Positions 63,285 to 64,000 of a DNA stretch of 64,000 nucleotides are shown here, one piece after another. Below the pieces are notes generated by a model. It worked only from the letters and a program-made list of their open reading frames with translations, made no database searches and had not been told where the DNA came from. Every line of letters begins with the position of its first letter. Within the stretch, counting starts at the first letter, position 1. The translations under genes were made by a program, and so were the position numbers. Origin of the DNA: an uncultured Pelagibacteraceae bacterium (lineage in GTDB: Bacteria > Pseudomonadota > Alphaproteobacteria > Pelagibacterales > Pelagibacteraceae); contig CACFPS010000002.1 in NCBI GenBank assembly GCA_902568235.1, positions 111,891-175,890 of the forward strand, written 5' to 3'.

Positions 63285-64000
63285 GTGACAACCAACGTAA
63301 TTAAAAAAAAATCAGTTTCTTTTAATTTTTTATCTTTTTTTAAATCTCTATTACAATTAATGAAGCCAAGAGTAATGTCCTTGGTAATTTTCACTTGCGC
63401 AGTTGGATTATTAACTTCTTCAAATAAAATTCCATTATTAGATTCATTGATTTGTATTTTCTTTGTAACCATAGGTGCTGGAGCGGCTGGTGCTTTAAAT
63501 ATGTGGTACGAAGCAGATCTTGATAGTTTAATGACAAGAACATGTCTTAGACCGATACCAACTGGAAAAGTTACTAAAGACCAAGCTTTAATATTTGGAA
63601 TAGTTTTATCAATAGTTTCAATAATTGGACTTTATTATTTTTCAAATTTTTTGTCTGCTTCATTATTATTTATAACAATTTCATTCTATGTTTTTGTTTA
63701 CACAATTTGGTTAAAAAGAAAGACACCACAAAATATTGTTATTGGAGGAGCCTCAGGTGCATTACCACCAGTTATAGGATGGACTATAGCAACAAATTCA
63801 TTAAGCCTTGAACCTATTACATTTTTTTTAATTATATTCTATTGGACACCATCTCATTTTTGGGCTTTGAGTTTGTACAAGGCTAAAGATTATGCAAAAG
63901 CAAAAATTCCAATGTTGCCAATTACAAATGGAATAGAAGAAACAAAGAAAAAAATTTTTATTTATTCTCTGTTTATGTTGCCAATAGTTATTATTCCTTA
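63285..64000 (+). CDS. ctaB: Protoheme IX farnesyltransferase, N-terminal part
   Basis: Makes haem O from protohaem, the first step to haem A. Runs off the right edge after about 238 residues. It begins with GTG at 63285; the ATG at 63360 would start inside the first membrane helix. The UbiA-type motifs are visible: GAGAAGALNMWYEADLDSLM with TRTCLRPIPTG near residues 66-92 and FYWTPSHFWALSLYKAKDY near 185. NIVIGGASGALPPVIGW (near 150) is typical of CtaB/CyoE. Confidence 0.92.
   Translation, partial: MTTNVIKKKSVSFNFLSFFKSLLQLMKPRVMSLVIFTCAVGLLTSSNKIPLLDSLICIFFVTIGAGAAGALNMWYEADLDSLMTRTCLRPIPTGKVTKDQALIFGIVLSIVSIIGLYYFSNFLSASLLFITISFYVFVYTIWLKRKTPQNIVIGGASGALPPVIGWTIATNSLSLEPITFFLIIFYWTPSHFWALSLYKAKDYAKAKIPMLPITNGIEETKKKIFIYSLFMLPIVIIP

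Noticed and set aside
63269..63472. Minus-strand 67-residue open frame
   Set aside because: It lies opposite the N-terminus of ctaB, which is clearly coding on the plus strand.

Overview
The window is a very AT-rich, tightly packed stretch of bacterial chromosome with no gene-free stretch longer than about 220 bases. Gene content and protein style point to a streamlined marine alphaproteobacterium of the SAR11 (Pelagibacterales) type. The supporting features are an ATP synthase zeta-type inhibitor, DUF2093, DUF1476 and DUF3035 proteins, a GroEL ending in GGM repeats, PuuE/PuuD-type purine catabolism, heavy use of AAA/AAT/TTT codons, and many 1-11 bp gene overlaps. The taxonomic call is inference from protein resemblance. 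I saw no tRNA, rRNA, insertion sequence, prophage or CRISPR array.

Layout. 1-2.7 kb: end of a sugar nucleotidyltransferase, gpmA, a VanZ-like protein, the F1-ATPase zeta-like inhibitor, a secreted nuclease and a lysozyme-fold lipoprotein. 2.7-9.7 kb: a two-gene RND efflux pump, a rhodanese-type sulfurtransferase, msrA, a DMT transporter and an AlkA-like DNA glycosylase. 9.7-26.5 kb: a large purine catabolism and transport island. 26.5-36.3 kb: hsp20, oligopeptidase B, two J-domain proteins, a glycosyltransferase, a DapA-superfamily aldolase, a cyclopropane fatty acid synthase and a very lysine-rich coiled-coil protein. 36.3-39.8 kb: hupE with a partner gene, then groESL. 39.8-46.3 kb: a ribF-ileS-lspA-pgi run. 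46.3-48.4 kb: rsmD, purD and DUF2093. 48.4-54 kb: a lipid A/Kdo operon (ubiA-msbA-waaA-lpxK-lpxL). 54-57.6 kb: housekeeping singletons. 57.6-64 kb: an aa3-type cytochrome oxidase cluster that runs off the end inside ctaB.

The purine island is the most striking region. A divergent pair of operons encodes guanine deaminase, xanthine dehydrogenase (two subunits), a membrane urate oxidase of the PuuD type, hydroxyisourate hydrolase, OHCU decarboxylase, PuuE allantoinase, allantoicase and ureidoglycolate lyase. This is a complete route from guanine or xanthine to glyoxylate and urea. It is flanked by a BMP-type nucleoside ABC transporter operon with its own deaminase, and by an NCS2 nucleobase permease. 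The PuuD here has only the membrane part and lacks the C-terminal cytochrome c domain of the described enzyme. A free-standing small cytochrome c lies at the other edge of the cluster and is the obvious candidate for the missing electron-accepting module.

Regulatory signals. Both heat-shock units carry RpoH-like promoters (CTTGAA...CCCATAT before hsp20, CTTGAA...CTATAT before groES). The hsp20 leader also has a ROSE-like RNA thermometer layout. A perfect 7-3-7 inverted repeat overlaps the probable -35 box of the cytochrome oxidase operon. Three hairpin terminators separate convergent or tandem units.
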